The notes beneath the pieces were generated by a model that was not told the DNA's origin, did no database searches, and worked only from the letters and a program-made list of their open reading frames with translations. DNA of 64,000 bases from Euglena gracilis (taxonomy: Eukaryota; Euglenida; Euglenophyceae; Euglenales): assembly GCA_039621445.1 (NCBI GenBank), contig CP154955.1:37241123-37305122 (forward strand). Direction: 5' to 3'. Of the stretch, positions 12,081 to 23,288 are shown one piece after another. How positions within the stretch are numbered: position 1 is the stretch's first letter; each line of letters begins with the position of its first letter. The translations under genes and the position numbers were made by a program.

Positions 12081-12935
12081 TCACAATGTCTTCGTGCTCC
12101 GCCGTGGGTGCCCCTTCGTCCCTTGTCGGCTTTCCTCGAGGGAGTGCGGGGCACCTCGGGCTCCGAACTCTGCCATTGTGAGGCCAAATTGTGCACTAAA
12201 AAGGGGGGCCAGGGCCCCCTCCAAAGCACCTTGTGCACCAAGTCTTTGATAGTGGGCTGCAAAAGCCTCCACCACTGCCATTGAACAGTCTTCTTTTGCA
12301 GAAAGACCTAATTTTTTGAGCAGTCCAACCCCTGCCACTCTGGTGGAGTGGGGTCCCCAAAACTGGGGGGTACCCCGTGTTTGGTCAAAAATTATTTGGT
12401 GATAGGAATGGTATCTGCCTTTCTGGCTTCTTAGGGGGGTTTTAACGTAATTAAAAGGGGACCGACCCCCAGGTTTCATAAAGAAACGTGTTGCTGCCAC
12501 ATAAGACGTCATTAAATGGAGGGGACTTTTTTGGAGGCACTGGGGAATGGAGACCACTATCTCCCACTTATGGAGTTTTTGACCTTTACTTTTAACTTTG
12601 ATGTAGGGTTCCCCCCCCCAACACACTGGTGGTTCTTTGGACCTGCGCCAATTCTGAGCTACTGAAAAACAGAGGATTCGTGAGCAGAAAATGAGTTGTG
12701 TACGCAATGTACAAATATCAGATGGCAGGGGGGACTGTGCCAGCCCAAGGAGGATTGGGAGCGGATCCCATAATGCACCATATTTCTCCAAATTTTGGTT
12801 CCAAAGCCTTTTATAAGGTGCCAACATGGCTTGGAACCTCAGGCTTCCAAAGCCAGGGACCAAAAGCATAGCACTGTATGCATCGCGTGCCTGGGCCTTT
12901 GAAAACTGAAACAGTTGAATTAAAGCATCAACCAC
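12081..12935 (-). CDS. DIRS-type tyrosine recombinase (copy A)
   Basis: This 284-codon frame is the recombinase that would insert circular DIRS cDNA. The N-terminal half carries a helical core-binding-like segment (PYKRLWNQNLEKYG). The middle contains arginine-rich LRTQLIFC...NWRRSKEP, where the first catalytic Arg would lie, followed by a lysine-rich strand. The H-x-x-R motif is visible as PHSTR (about residue 198), followed by GLLKKLGLS. A tyrosine candidate is in AAHYQRLG, but I cannot assign the nucleophile with certainty. The C-terminal ~45 residues overlap the element's terminal repeat. In copy B the HSTR arginine is lost. No ATG is required by the context; the start is simply the first open codon. 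Confidence 0.65.
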   Translation of the reverse strand: MVDALIQLFQFSKAQARDAYSAMLLVPGFGSLRFQAMLAPYKRLWNQNLEKYGALWDPLPILLGLAQSPLPSDICTLRTQLIFCSRILCFSVAQNWRRSKEPPVCWGGEPYIKVKSKGQKLHKWEIVVSIPQCLQKSPLHLMTSYVAATRFFMKPGGRSPFNYVKTPLRSQKGRYHSYHQIIFDQTRGTPQFWGPHSTRVAGVGLLKKLGLSAKEDCSMAVVEAFAAHYQRLGAQGALEGALAPLFSAQFGLTMAEFGARGAPHSLEESRQGTKGHPRRSTKTL

Positions 12936-13154
12936 TTGGTCAGTGGTGGCTTCAGAGGAGGGTTAACCCAATTATGTTCAAAATCAGTCATAAAAGCGTG
13001 AAAGCGCTTTGATAACGCTTTAAACTGGGGTTTCTGCGCAGGAAATCAATCGTAAATGGTTGAATTTTGTACTTGTTTCCCTTCCAGAATTTGCCTGAGC
13101 AAATCATGCAAAGCAGGGGCCACCTGGGGGGTAGCATTCCCCCCCCCCCTGCAA

Positions 13155-13587
13155 TTAGTGGACATACCCTTGTAATGGGTGATTTTCAGGCAGGGGGTCC
13201 CTGGTACTTTCATTTTTAATAACTGAGGCCACTACGCCGCTGAATCTCAGTAGGGGGTGACCGTCAAATCTTTGGCTTGTGGAAAAATTTTCAATCTGGG
13301 CAGAAATTTGTGATTTACAGACCGGGGGGGTTTGCATAAAGTCCCCCCATGTTGTCCAGTGGACGTTGCAATGCATCCACTGCTGTGGCTCCCCATCGGG
13401 GCCACCTGGCCACAAATTGTGGCAGTTTTTTGTTGCCTGGTGAGGCAAAAAGGTCTGTTTTCAGGCGTATGAAATTTTGAACTGCTGCCTCAGCCATTAA
13501 AAAAGTTGGGGGTCCAGGGAATAATCCCCCCTGTCCATTTCCAACCTGCTTATGAGGTCTGCTAGGCATTCCTTTGAAGGGACCCAC
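13155..13587 (-). pseudogene. DIRS Dam-like methyltransferase domain (copy A)
   Basis: Two overlapping frames (13587-13315 and 13448-13155) together cover the adenine-N6 methyltransferase-like domain that follows RNase H in DIRS polyproteins. Visible motifs are TDLFASPGNKKLPQFVARWP, ATAVDAL and LYANPP. The catalytic tetrapeptide, NPPW in copy C, is broken here: after a C7 run the reading goes NPPGL and then stops, and the remainder (VCKSQISAQ...) continues in the next frame. This copy cannot be catalytic. Confidence 0.7.
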
Positions 13588-13689
13588 TTTACTTGCAGGT
13601 TTATGTTCTTTCCATGTACCATTTGAAAAAGGGTCTTGGAATGGAATTGAAGGGGTCTCTTCTGCCCCCTCCTTTGTTAAGTAGAAGTA

Positions 13690-14700
13690 AATTAGTTGGT
13701 TGTCATCTGACAGGGCCTGGATGGCCGAGGCTTTGTACTGTGCTTATGGCTGCACTTAATTCTTTGACATTTATGTGCAAAATGGATTTTTCCCGCCACA
13801 ATTTCGCCTGTTCGTATGTCCAGCCACCACCCCCCCAGGCATGGGTACTTTTGTCTGAGTACATCTCCTGGTTCCAATTTGGGGGAAAGGTCTGCGACCC
13901 CAGCAGTCCAGTAGAATTTTTATTTCTCTAAATTGGTATTTTATTCTTTGGCAAATGGGGTGTTTTGAGTGGGGGCTGTGGAATTTTACACCAAAAAATT
14001 TGCCAGGACATCCGTAAATGCCCAAAGAACAGGGAAGGGGGATGCGCTGGTTGGACCGCCCTCGGAAAAAACGCGCAAAAACGTGCAAAAAATGCGCTGA
14101 GTTGTGACATTCCGACTTAGAAAAATTTCTAACGATAAGCACAAAATTCAACCAAAAATACCAAAAAGAGCTGAAATGAAGGCATTTTGGCCAAAAAAAA
14201 CATGCACGAGCAAGGCGTCACTCTCCGTTCACCATAACCAGCATTGTCGGCCATGGTGCCCCTTACTTGTGACCAGGAGAGTAGGATGCCCCCGCATTTC
14301 ATCTTGCTGGATCTGCTGAGCTTCTTGGCTGCAAGCTTTTGTCCAAGAGTAAAATTTCCATTGAACAAAAGCTTGGATGATCAACCCTTGAACTTTAAGC
14401 CATTTTGTGAAAAAGTATGAGTGAAGAATGGAGAATTTGATGATTGGCGGAAAGAGGTTTTTGGCATATGGACAATGTGAATGAACAAAAGCATCCAAAA
14501 AGTTGAAAAAAAAGTGGGAAAAGGCAAAAAATGTGCAAAAACTGCGCAAAAATGCGCAGTGCATTCCCCCCCCCCCGCCCTTAGAAAGGGCAGGGCCATT
14601 AGATTGGCCCTGGTTTGGCCCAAAATGGCAGCCAACTGCTTTTTGACATGTAATCCTTTTTGTCCATTTTCCCCAGCTCCCTTTTTACTGTTTTGATTTT
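13690..14700 (-). pseudogene. DIRS RNase H region (copy A), interrupted
   Basis: Remnants collinear with copy C are recognisable: AAILGQTRANLMALPFLRA near 14630-14575, then HSKHPICQRIKYQFREIKILLDCWG near 13960-13890. Between them about 550 bp (14035-14580) are absent from copies B and C and look like an insertion; its ends carry related words (GGGGGATGCGCT and, inverted, GGGGGAATGCACTGC) and its interior repeats GTGCAAAAA/GCGCAAAAA. Several stops are present. Confidence 0.55.
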
Positions 14701-15460
14701 CTATGCGGGCGGTGTAATTTCCCGTCTTGGAAGTTTAGCTGAAACCGAAGATGATTTACGATTTGGGTGGGCTGCATGGTGAACTTTTTGTACATTGATT
14801 TTGAATCCTGATTTGATTAAATCCCTGACCACTGTGTTCAAGTGATTTTGTAAGATGTTTTGTGTTGGGGCTACCAGTAAAATTTCCTCATGGTAAATAA
14901 ATACCTGGATACTCCTTTTCCTCCACAGCTCTTCGAATGTCTTCATTTCTGACGTCAAAATTTGGGGCATTACATGTTGGCTAAAACAGCCTGCCTGGAA
15001 TTCCGAGGTCTGCCCCCCCCACGTGATGTTTTAGAAATGGCCTTAGGGCCTGCCTCACTGGTAAGTGGAAGTAAGGATATTTTATTTTTGGCCTTTTTCC
15101 AACACTGCAAAATGTGCTGGATGTGATCCAGCTTGAACGGTTCCACTTGGAACCGTTGATTTAATTCTCTGCAGCCTCTTATTAATCTCAATTTTGTCTT
15201 CCCTCCCTCTGTTTTTGAAAATTAAAACGCAGGGGGTCAGGTGCTGGGTGGTTGAATCACTTACCCTCTTTACGGAACCAAATTTTTCCTAATCCTGCGG
15301 TATTTTTACTGCTTGGTGTAGGTTCATATTTGCTCTGGGTTTTGGGTGGGTGGACAATTTTGGTGTGCTTACAGGGCGGTTGATTGCCGTCCCTGATGAG
15401 TTGACATGTTGTTGGGGGGGGGGCATTTTTTGTCTCAGATTTCAAGCTTTTTTGCACCTT
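14701..15460 (-). pseudogene. DIRS reverse transcriptase (copy A)
   Basis: Fragments in different frames match the DIRS polymerase core. 15191-14970 holds CRELNQRFQVEPFKLDHIQHIL, the template-grip segment. 14970-14701 holds MKTFEELW, IQVFIYHEEILLVAPTQ and HLNTVVRDLIKSGFKINV. The catalytic box, which reads YLDD in copy C, has become YHEE, removing both metal-binding aspartates. The segment from LKDAYFHI onward seen in copy C is scrambled here. Confidence 0.75.
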
Positions 15461-15719
15461 TGATGAGTGGGGTGTATCCCCATTTTACCTGTATGGAAGT
15501 TATTTCCTGGAATTTATTCCTTGAATAAGATGATTTTGAGGGGTCTGGGCTGGGTGAAAAAAATTTTTGTGCCTTGTGTGGCATTCGCCTTTCAACTCAG
15601 AAATGGACAGAGGTATTTGCGAATGTGGGTTGCTTGCAACTGAGGCTATTGCCGTTTCACATTGCTGATTATTGTTGTGTCAACAATATATTTTTCTTCA
15701 CCAAATTTCTAATTTTCAC

Positions 15720-16740
15720 AATTTTCACCGAGGCGTGACATAAGTTGATATATTTCATTCCTGCCATAATCCAGAGGTATCAATGTTTGCCTCACCAATT
15801 TATGCTGTATCAACACATTAGGTGAAATGAATCGATTTATGCATTCCGTACATTCAATACATGCTTCACAGAGTCGTTTTCTGCGGGAAGAATTTTTTGT
15901 GTAATTTCACAATTTTTTTAATTTTCACCAATTTTTAACGAGGTGTGACATAATTTGACTTTTGAACTCCTTTCCAAATCTTATTTTTTTGTGTAACCAA
16001 TTTATTTTTCTTCACCAATTTTGTAATTTTCACCAAATTTCACTGAGGCGTGACATAAGTTAATGTTTTTCATTCCTGCCATAAACCAGAGATTTCAATG
16101 GGTGCCTCACCAAATTATGCTGTCGCAACACGTTAGGCCAAATGAAACGATTTATGCATTCCACACATTCCATAAATGCCTCACAGAGACCTTCGCTGCA
16201 GGAAGAATTATTTTGTATTTAACGAAATGTTTTTTTTTATCTTTCACCAATTTTCAACGAGGTGTGACATATTTTGACTGTTTCACTCGTTTCCAAGTTT
16301 GAGTAGTTTTGTGCAACCAATTTTTTTCTTCTTTATCAATTTTTTTCCACCAATTGTCAAAGAGGCATGACATAAGTTCACTCCTGCCATGAACCAGAGA
16401 TATCAACGGGTGCCCTACCAAAATATGGTGTCTCAACAGATTTGGTGAAATGAATCTATTCATGCATTTTTACGTTCCATACATGCCTCACAGAGTCCTT
16501 CTGTGCGGGAAGAATTATTTTTCTATTTCACATTTTTTGTTAACTTTCACCAATTTTCACCGAGGTGTGACACAATTTGACTATTTCACTCGTTTCTAAA
16601 CCTGATTATTTTTGTGCCACCAATTTGTCATTCTTCACCAAATTTGTATTTTTCACCAATTTTCACGGAGGCGTGACACGAATTGATTTATTTCATTCCT
16701 GTCATAAACCAGAGATATGAATCACTCTCAAAAAGTGACA
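15720..16740. repeat. ~310-bp tandem repeats, AT-rich
   Basis: Units starting near 15723, 16030, 16350 and 16660 each open with TTCAC-GAGGCGTGACATAAG, run through TTTCATTCCTGCCATAAACC, ATGCATTCC and GCCTCACAGAG, and contain a related internal word CGAGGTGTGACATAATTTG. Units are 80-90% alike by eye. No coding potential; it resembles a diverged satellite. Confidence 0.8.
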
Positions 16741-16772
16741 TTTTCCCCCAGATTCTTTTGCTGCTTCCAAAT

Positions 16773-17117
16773 ATGTCTGCGTCTACCGTCCACGTCAGCT
16801 GCCGCTGCTACGACGACTTTTCACGGCGCGATTTATGGAGAGTACCGATCGGCGGTGGGGAGCCGGTGAGCGAGATGGAGAACAGGGTGTGCGAGATCCT
16901 GCAGCTGCCCAACTTTGTCTTCCCAAAAAGTTCTGAGTAACAAAACTGAAAAAAGAACCATTTTCACTACTGTTTGTGAAACCATAGCACCAGCGGGATC
17001 CACAAGCGACTGCAGCGCAAAGCAGTAAGTGTTTTTGTGTCAGTGAACGGCGCTGAAGAGTTTGTACCGGGGCAATACGGCAACTGCTGCACGGTACCCA
17101 TCTTCCCGATGACGTGA
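16773..17117 (+). CDS. two-exon candidate host gene, ~97 aa
   Basis: Exon 1 (16773-16936) starts at ATG and reads MSASTVHVSCRCYDDFSR...LPNFVFPKS. It ends at a GTAACA donor. A 51-bp AT-rich intron (16937-16987) ends in ACCATAG, and exon 2 (16988-17117) continues in phase with KRLQRKAVSVFVSVNGAEEF...VPIFPMT to a TGA. Joined, this gives 97 codons with unbroken phase. A longer first frame running through 16940 ends in TAA after 55 codons, so the intron is a prediction. Further exons may follow instead of the TGA, because GTGAAC at 17114 could serve as a donor. I do not recognise the family. Confidence 0.45.
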
Positions 17118-17389
17118 ACTCCCAGAACATGAAGAGTGGAAGGTCAGGTATGCCTTGAGTCAAGAGAGCGAATTTCATGGAACCCAGCGGCAGTGAAATC
17201 GCATCAACGGTTACTTTATATACAAGAAATAAAAAAAATGCATCTGCTGCTTCTAAAGATTAATCTTTCACCGTATTTTTCTGTCGGTATACAATCAGGG
17301 ACATACATTTCGACCAGATGTAATGGTAAATCCAATATTATACTACCAGATATGTACATGGATCTCGTTATTACATCCTTTATGCAAAG

Positions 17390-17475
17390 GAGTACCTCTG
17401 CCCCACGTGCCACAGCGGCAAGACCAGCATACAGTGCCACAGCGAAGCCGCAGCACGATCGTACGCAGCAACAAG
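17390..17475 (+). CDS. candidate exon with Cys/His residues
   Basis: Bounded by CAAAG and AACAAG|GTACGT, this island encodes EYLCPTCHSGKTSIQCHSEA, giving a C-x2-C...C-x-H arrangement that could bind zinc. The donor matches consensus well. Neighbouring islands on the same strand suggest one gene, but frame connections are unproven. Confidence 0.35.
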
Positions 17476-17605
17476 GTACGTGCCTATGACTGGGTTTTCA
17501 TCATAACCGGCGTTCACCAAATTAAATAAAACTCAGAAGTGAGGGATTTGATTCGGATGTCGGATGATCTGCTTGCAGACACTTTTCTTTTCCCATGTGT
17601 TGCAG

Positions 17606-17662
17606 CTCCGAAGCCGAAGCCCACACCACCTACGTCGAAGCATGAGCCAGAGGAGCAGTCAG
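17606..17662 (+). CDS. candidate proline-rich exon
   Basis: A TTGCAG acceptor precedes and CAG|GTAAAA follows a 57-bp island reading APKPKPTPPTSKHEPEEQSG. Similar proline/glutamate-rich islands ending in CAG|GT occur at about 18170-18231 (SREEKEKEQPG) and 18470-18511 (KPSPGLQQKPG), all compatible with phase-1 introns. They look like a series of related linker exons. Confidence 0.35.
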
Positions 17663-18616
17663 GTAAAACTGAATTTTCTCTCCCTTTGGTTCTCACCTTC
17701 TTTGGTGCGAACAGCAAACACTTTCGCACACGATCCGTCTTGATTTCACACATGAAACTATTTTTACGTGAACACTTTCGAAAACATTGCTGTTTATGTC
17801 TGCTCAGGATTGAGGAAGCGAGCTGCTGAAGCAGATGGTGTGATTCCCTGTTCAGTTCTGGAGGTTCCTCTCCAATATTGCACCAAATTGATCCGCACAA
17901 TGCAGCTATTATCTGTTCAGAAGTGGAAGGGTTTTTTTTTGGTTGGTAGGGAAACCAAAATCCGACCAAACCGCACTTCAAACTGAACTGAAAACTCAAC
18001 TACACGTTTTCATTCAACAGATGTGAATTTGTCCCTCTCCAAATCTAGGCCCTGGAATTGCGTCATAGAGGACTACAAGCTGAGAGACTGAGATCCAGGT
18101 TGGCCTGGTTCGCGTATGCTCCGCCTGCAGAAAGCGTTTGTTTTCGCCACCTGTTTCAGCATCAAGGTCAGCCGCGAAGGCAAAGCCCAGTTCCTGAGTC
18201 CCGAGAGGAGAAGGAGAAGGAGCAGCCAGGTCCATTTTCGTTTCTCTCGCTCCCTCTTTTGTTCTGTGAGCGTTGTCTCTGTCCCTCATTCTCCATTTTT
18301 ATTTTTTTACGTACAATGTGAGGTTGCACGTTGTATTAATTAACAATCGACCCACCCAGAAAATAAAGTGAATTGTCAAGGCTCTAATTTGCTGAACGGG
18401 AAAACGGAAACAGATTTATCTCCACATGAGTTTTTGGCAAAAGTGTAGCTTGGACCTACGTGCCACAGGAACGAAGTCAACAAAGCCGAGTCCCGGGCTG
18501 CAGCAGAAACCAGGTGCAATTTCTCCAGAGTGCAATCATTTCTTTTAAAATGATTCCTTTGGGATGGCAATTGCGTCATCAAACCAGTTCTAACAACTTT
18601 GCGGTTATTTTTGCAG

Positions 18617-18872
18617 TGTACGCGGAGGCATTCAGCTTGGTCTACCTTAACTTCGACGGAGAATTCACCATAATTCGCAAGATCGTGAAGGATGAGGTTG
18701 GAAACGGTGTAAAGTTATATCACTGACATTAATTTATTCTAGTTGTGCCTGCGGTACTTGGCACTTTTTTTTTTGATAAGGCTGGTTCGTCACCTGTGTT
18801 CAAGAGTGTCAGACTCCACTGACTGTTTCTGGCACGCAATTGCCTCAGCACATATGCGGTTCTTTCAAAAAG
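18617..18872 (+). CDS. candidate exon pair (host gene)
   Basis: The first island (18617-18696), after TTTTTGCAG and before GTTGGA, encodes YAEAFSLVYLNFDGEFTIIR and a basic tail in a clean frame. The second (about 18806-18872), ending CAAAAAG|GTGAAT, encodes DSTDCFWHAIASAHMRFF. A related D-C-F-x-W-x-H pattern is found in the island at 19656-19722, which suggests repeated exons or domains. Family unknown. Confidence 0.35.
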
Positions 18873-18929
18873 GTGAATGGGACGAAATGATCTCGTACAA
18901 CATTCCATCTACATCTTGGACTAGAAAAG

Positions 18930-21330
18930 TTTGAAATTGGCTCTCACCAAGTTAAACGAAGCAATACCAATTTTTTTAGTACGGGCTCAGTCCCAACCAT
19001 CTTTCCTTGTCAAGCTTCATGTTGTGTTAAAAAAAAATTTCGAGACGTGTCACCAAATTAATGCTGCAGCTTTTGGGAACCTCCAGTAATCCCACGAGAA
19101 ACCTTCCAATGTTTGAAATAGGCTCTCACCAAATTATAAGATACGTCGCAGCATAATTCTGAAAAAATTCCATAACTTTGAAAACCCTTAATTCCCCATC
19201 CATGCTGCAAAGAAAGCCTTTTTCCCAGTTTGGCAATGTTTCTGTAGATTAGTTTGATGTTTCGATGATCCCGTCTCTGCATTACTGCATTGCAATAATA
19301 GAATGCTGGACAATTCACACGCAACAAATGGACTCTTGAGCTGGTTAAAAAGCAAGTGCTTTCCTCTTCCATCAGAAAATAGTTACCAGCTGTGCTGAAA
19401 AAGTGGGCACCCACAATGAACTGACGGTGTGCAGCATGTAGGAATGCCACCCGTACACTCAAACGTTCAGGAAAATGAGTGGTCGTGCTGTGGCAGCTTC
19501 TGCAGAAGATGGCCTGCGTGGTTACGCCGCAGGAGGTTTTTCTCTGCTTCCAAAAGCCCTCGTCGTGAAATACAACTACAACGCCGACTGCTTCGTCTAC
19601 CTGAGTGCACTTTTCTGGAGGCGCTGTTGACGTACCGCCTGCAAGTACTGAAAAGTTGTGGGCACTGGAAAGCGATTGCTTCTGTTGGTTACACGACATC
19701 ACTGCCGCATTCACTGCATTTGGTAATCTACTTTTGAGATCAACGCATTGCACGGAACTTATTTTTACGCGCAAATTCTCAACTCTTCCATTTTATAATT
19801 TGATCTCGTCAAAAGTGTCTATTCATAAAGTATCGTAATTACTTTATACTTCGATTTTTCCACCAAAAAAACACATCAGCCTAATTGCAACAAAAAAATG
19901 TGCCTGCGGCAGGGTGCAGGACCCTGAGCAATCCGGAGCACCCGCTGGGGAGATGAAGTTCAACGAGCCACTGTAGGAGGGGCGCCCTCCAAACTGCAGG
20001 CTTCCACGTTAGCGAGCTCACAACTTCGCCCATCCCAAAATTTGAAATTGGTCCTCACCAAATTAAACAAATAATTACCAATTTTTTTTCGTACTGGCTC
20101 AGTCTCCAGGATTTTTATCTTGCCCAAGGTTCACGTTTGGTTCCACCAAAATTTCGAGACGTTTCACAAAATTGGGCTGCATCTTTACAGAACCTACAGT
20201 GCTGCAACGTGAGCCCTTGGAATGTTTGAAATAGGCCCTCACCAAATTGTAAGATACGTAGCACCGTGGTTCCTAAAAGGTCCTGTACCTTTGCAAACAC
20301 TTAATTCCTCCTCCATTGTGCAAACAAAGCCTTTCTGCCAGGTTGCAAATGTGTCTATATATTAGTTTGATGTTTTGATGAACCCGTCAATTTTCAGCCT
20401 CACCAATTCTACTGGATTATATGCGCCTATTTACGTTGTTGCCGCAAGCAGAAGGGAGCCATCCACAGCTCCGAGGCCAACCGGTGCGCCCGCTGGGGCG
20501 ATGGAGCAGCCGTCCAAGCTGCAGAGTTCCAAGTTAGCGAGCTCAGAACTTCGCCGATCCCAAAGTTTGATATGGGCTCTGTCCAAAATATACAAGGGAT
20601 TATTAGTTGCTTCGTACTGCTTCAGTCCCATGCATTTTACCTTGCCCAAGCTTCATTTTGAATTCCACAAAATTTACGAAACGTTTCACCAAAATATGCT
20701 GCAGGTTTAGAGAACCTTCAGTGCTCCAACGCGAACCCCTTCCGATGTTTGAAATCGGCGCTCACCAAGTTATAAGATACGTAGTACCATGGTTCTGAAA
20801 AGTTCGCGTAACTTTGCAAACGTTTAATTCCCCCTCCATTGTGCAAACAAAGCCTTTGTGCAATGCTACTGTAGATTAGTTTGATATTTTGATGTTTCCA
20901 TCGCTTTTCAGCCTCAGCAATTCTATGGGATTATATGCGCCTGTTTACACGGTTGCTGCAAGCAGCAGAGAGCCATCCACAGTTGCGAGTTCAACCGGTG
21001 CACCCGCTGGGGCTTCCGAAGGAGAGGCCGCCTTCCAAGCTGCAGGCTTCTAAGTTAACGATTTCATACCTTCGCCCATCCCATAGTATAATATCGGCTC
21101 TCACCACAATAAACAATGAATTACCAGTTGTTTCGCACCGGTTCAGTCCCATGCATTTTTCCTTGCCAAAGTTTCATTTTGGATTCCACAAAATTTGTGA
21201 AACGTTTCGCCGAATTAAGCTGCAGCTTTGGAGAACCTCCAGTGCTCCAACGTGAACCCTTCCAATGTAGCACCATGGTTCCTAAAAAGGTTCCATAACT
21301 TTGCAAACACTTAATTACCCCTCCGTGGTG
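18930..21330 (+). repeat. ~0.5-kb repeat units carrying a proline-rich segment
   Basis: Four units begin near 18930, 20040, 20570 and 21070. Each has TTTGAAAT-GG-CTCACCAA, the CAGTCCC/CATG words, GCTTCAT, TTTC-CCAAATTA, TGTTTGAAATAGG and TTAATTCC-CCTCCAT. Before three of the units lies a GC-richer segment (about 19905-20030, 20452-20566, 20950-21080). The best reads REPSTAPRPTGAPAGAMEQP, and the third starts REPSTVASSTGAPAGASEG. The pattern is an intron-exon module amplified in tandem; whether the segments are spliced exons is not known. Confidence 0.65.
19475..19722 (+). CDS. candidate exon pair, related to 18.6-18.9 kb
   Basis: An open stretch from ATG 19475 encodes MSGRAVAASAEDGLRGYAAG, then FSLLPKALVVKYNYNADCFV. 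A second island (19656-19722) between AAAAG and CATTTG|GTAATC encodes ALESDCFCWLHDITAAFTAF. Order and motifs parallel the islands at 18617-18872. I infer an internally duplicated, intron-rich gene; no transcript evidence is available. Confidence 0.3.
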
Positions 21331-21519
21331 CAAAAAAATCCTAAATAAAGTTTTATTTCCTGGTTTTTTTTGTGTACTTGAGGCATCCGCCGTGCTCTCA
21401 GAAGTGTTGTCTTCAGTTTGAAAGGTTTGCAGACATGTGTTCGCGTATTCATCACCGGTGAAAAAAAACAATTCCGTGTTGTATGTCGAGGCCTGCAGTT
21501 GAACATGTTTTTTTTGCAG

Positions 21520-21641
21520 CACTTTTCCCTGTGTGATGCCTCGCCACCGCATTTATGGGCCGAGACGTGCGCCGCGGCGCCATTATGTGAATGCCCAAGA
21601 TTACCAGGATTTTGATCAAGCAGTGTCTATGGACCTGAACT
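21520..21641 (+). pseudogene. candidate exon interrupted by LTR-1
   Basis: A T-rich tract and TTGCAG precede an open stretch with ATG at 21537 encoding MPRHRIYGPRRAPRRHYVNA followed by QDYQDFDQAVSMDLN. If the 8.4-kb LTR-1 element and one copy of its GAACT duplication are removed in thought, the frame continues on the far side (30070 onward) as YHDVGRSNAWPVGLNS. This suggests the element landed in an open reading frame. Alternatively the frame is chance, since a DIRS-like leader starts at about 30116. Confidence 0.3.
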
Positions 21642-22064
21642 AGTGTACGTCCCCTGACTCTATTACCACTGCCTGTCGGCCTACTTACACCCTCCCGTGG
21701 GAATAGAACCAGGAGAGTAACAAAAAAGAAAGTCTTTCACTTAACTATTAGTTTTTATTGCCTTTGGGCTTATGCAGAGCACAAGGCAAACCAGCTGGGA
21801 TTTTGGAACTTCAGTTCCGGTTATGATCTCCTATCGGAGTTCAAATCTTCAATTCTTTGATTTGCCCTTTTGGGCTAATGAATCATAAAACAAAACGAAG
21901 CTAATACCACCTGTGAAAAGAGAAGGCAGATCCGAGATAGGATAGGCTATTCCTAATTCTGCAACTTGTATTGCAGAACTTGGAATAGTACTATCTGACA
22001 TGCCACTGTACATTCTGCAGATTACTGCTATGCACAGTGCCATTTTCATGCTGCCTGGTACACA
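21642..22064 (-). repeat. LTR-1 3' LTR (423 bp)
   Basis: It matches 29670-30069 throughout, with an extra 23 bp (TGCAGAACTTGGAATAGTAC plus three bases) near 21978-22000. Either the extra bases arose after insertion or the 5' copy lost them. Confidence 0.9.
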
Positions 22065-22074
22065 TCCCCTTCCC
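22065..22074 (-). promoter_or_regulatory. LTR-1 polypurine tract
   Basis: The sense strand reads GGGAAGGGGA directly before the 3' LTR start TGTGTACC, the expected position for the plus-strand primer. LTR-3 has GGGAGGGGGA at the same place (53691-53700). Confidence 0.8.
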
Positions 22075-23194
22075 AGGGCTTTGCCCGATTTCCTTACTGG
22101 ACCAGGCCAACAAGGATTCAAGCATAGCTCTAAGACTGAGGAGTGTACACCAGGAAAGCATAACTTGGGTCTGCTTCTCCGTCACCAGGTTGAAAACCAG
22201 AAACGGAAGGAAGGAAGAGAGGGGAACCCAAAACCCAAAACGCGCAAAAGAGGTTACCCGCTTATGCGGCTACCTACTTATTGCGGTAAAGGGGTGGAAG
22301 TGGAAGAGCCCGCTTAGAAAGTGGGGCTGGAAGGTTTTCATTCCAGAAAGTCCCGTCCACCCCCCCGTTTGGGGTGTGCCTATGACACTTTGTGTGGTCT
22401 CATTCCATAATCGGAAAAAATTGCAAGGGTAGGGTGTGGAAGGAGGGGCACCTGGCCAGTCGTACCTGACCAGGGAGGTAAACCTATTTACAAAACCAAC
22501 TGCCGGCGACAGCGATTTTTGCCCGGGGGGGGAAAGGGGAGAGGAGTGGGGGGCTGGTCTAAAGACCTTGGGCCTTAAGGCCGAAAAGTAACAAGTTGGC
22601 CTAATAATTACGTTGTGCGCGCTGTGTGCTGTGCGTCTTCTTACTGGCGGCATATACCGCTGTGAGGTCTTCACAGTGCAGCGCGAACACGGTGTTGTCG
22701 ATGGGGTATCCCCAGAGGCTTATACCTTAGAATAGCGGGCAGTAGCCCTAAAAACTGTAGATTTGGTAGTTGTGCCTTGGGTGTGCAGCCTGTAGGCTGA
22801 AGGGTTGGCATTAGCCAAACATAATGGGGGGGGGTAGGCTTTATCACCCAGAAACATTGCCTTGCGGAATATACATGGCACAAAAATGCTGCTGGGTGTA
22901 TTCCCGAATCAAAAAAATTCGGCATATTGCAAAAAGATCATACTGATGTGTACAACCGCAGAAAAAATGCGGAATTGTGGCAGGCTGCTGCCAAATCACA
23001 GAACAACTGTTGTTGGTGTGGCTTATACCACTTTGAAAAACCGCAAATGAACTGTGAATGCACATAAAAGGATGTAACATTGTTCCAGTGCGGTGAAATT
23101 CATCACAAAAAGCTGGATTTCACCGTTTTTGAGCTATGGTTCTTATAAACCTTGCGGAATGACACCATTGGTGTTGCACATGATGACCATTGGG

Positions 23195-23288
23195 TCCTCC
23201 GAATTATATCGGTAAGGGGGTCCCACTGAAAAAAGTGGGGGGGTCCGAATTATATCGGTAAGGGGGTCCCACTAAATAAAGTGGGGGG
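23195..23288. repeat. 46-bp tandem duplication
   Basis: TCCGAATTATATCGGTAAGG and the following TCCCACT...AGTGGGGG hairpin occur twice with a 46-bp period. Each copy can form a short stem (CCCACT/AGTGGG). Confidence 0.8.

Larger units (their letters stand above)
11750..15460 (-). mobile_element. DIRS-like retroelement, copy A (decayed)
   Basis: Read on the minus strand, the order is reverse transcriptase (15.46-14.7 kb), RNase H region (14.6-13.7 kb), Dam-like methyltransferase (13.6-13.15 kb) and tyrosine recombinase (12.94-12.08 kb). That order is characteristic of DIRS elements, which use a tyrosine recombinase instead of an integrase. The copy is collinear with copy B (45.2-50.27 kb) and, inverted, with copy C (50.28-53.39 kb). 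Multiple frameshifts and stops show it is inactive. The 3' terminal module (11.85-12.0 kb) recurs at 45.3-45.65 kb, 50.05-50.17 kb and, inverted, 30.15-30.24 kb. Confidence 0.8.

Noticed and set aside
17024-17042. A 19-nt mini-intron (GTAAGTGTTTTTGTGTCAG)
   Set aside because: The sequence is open in frame (AVSVFVSVNG) and gives a longer continuous exon, so an intron is not needed.
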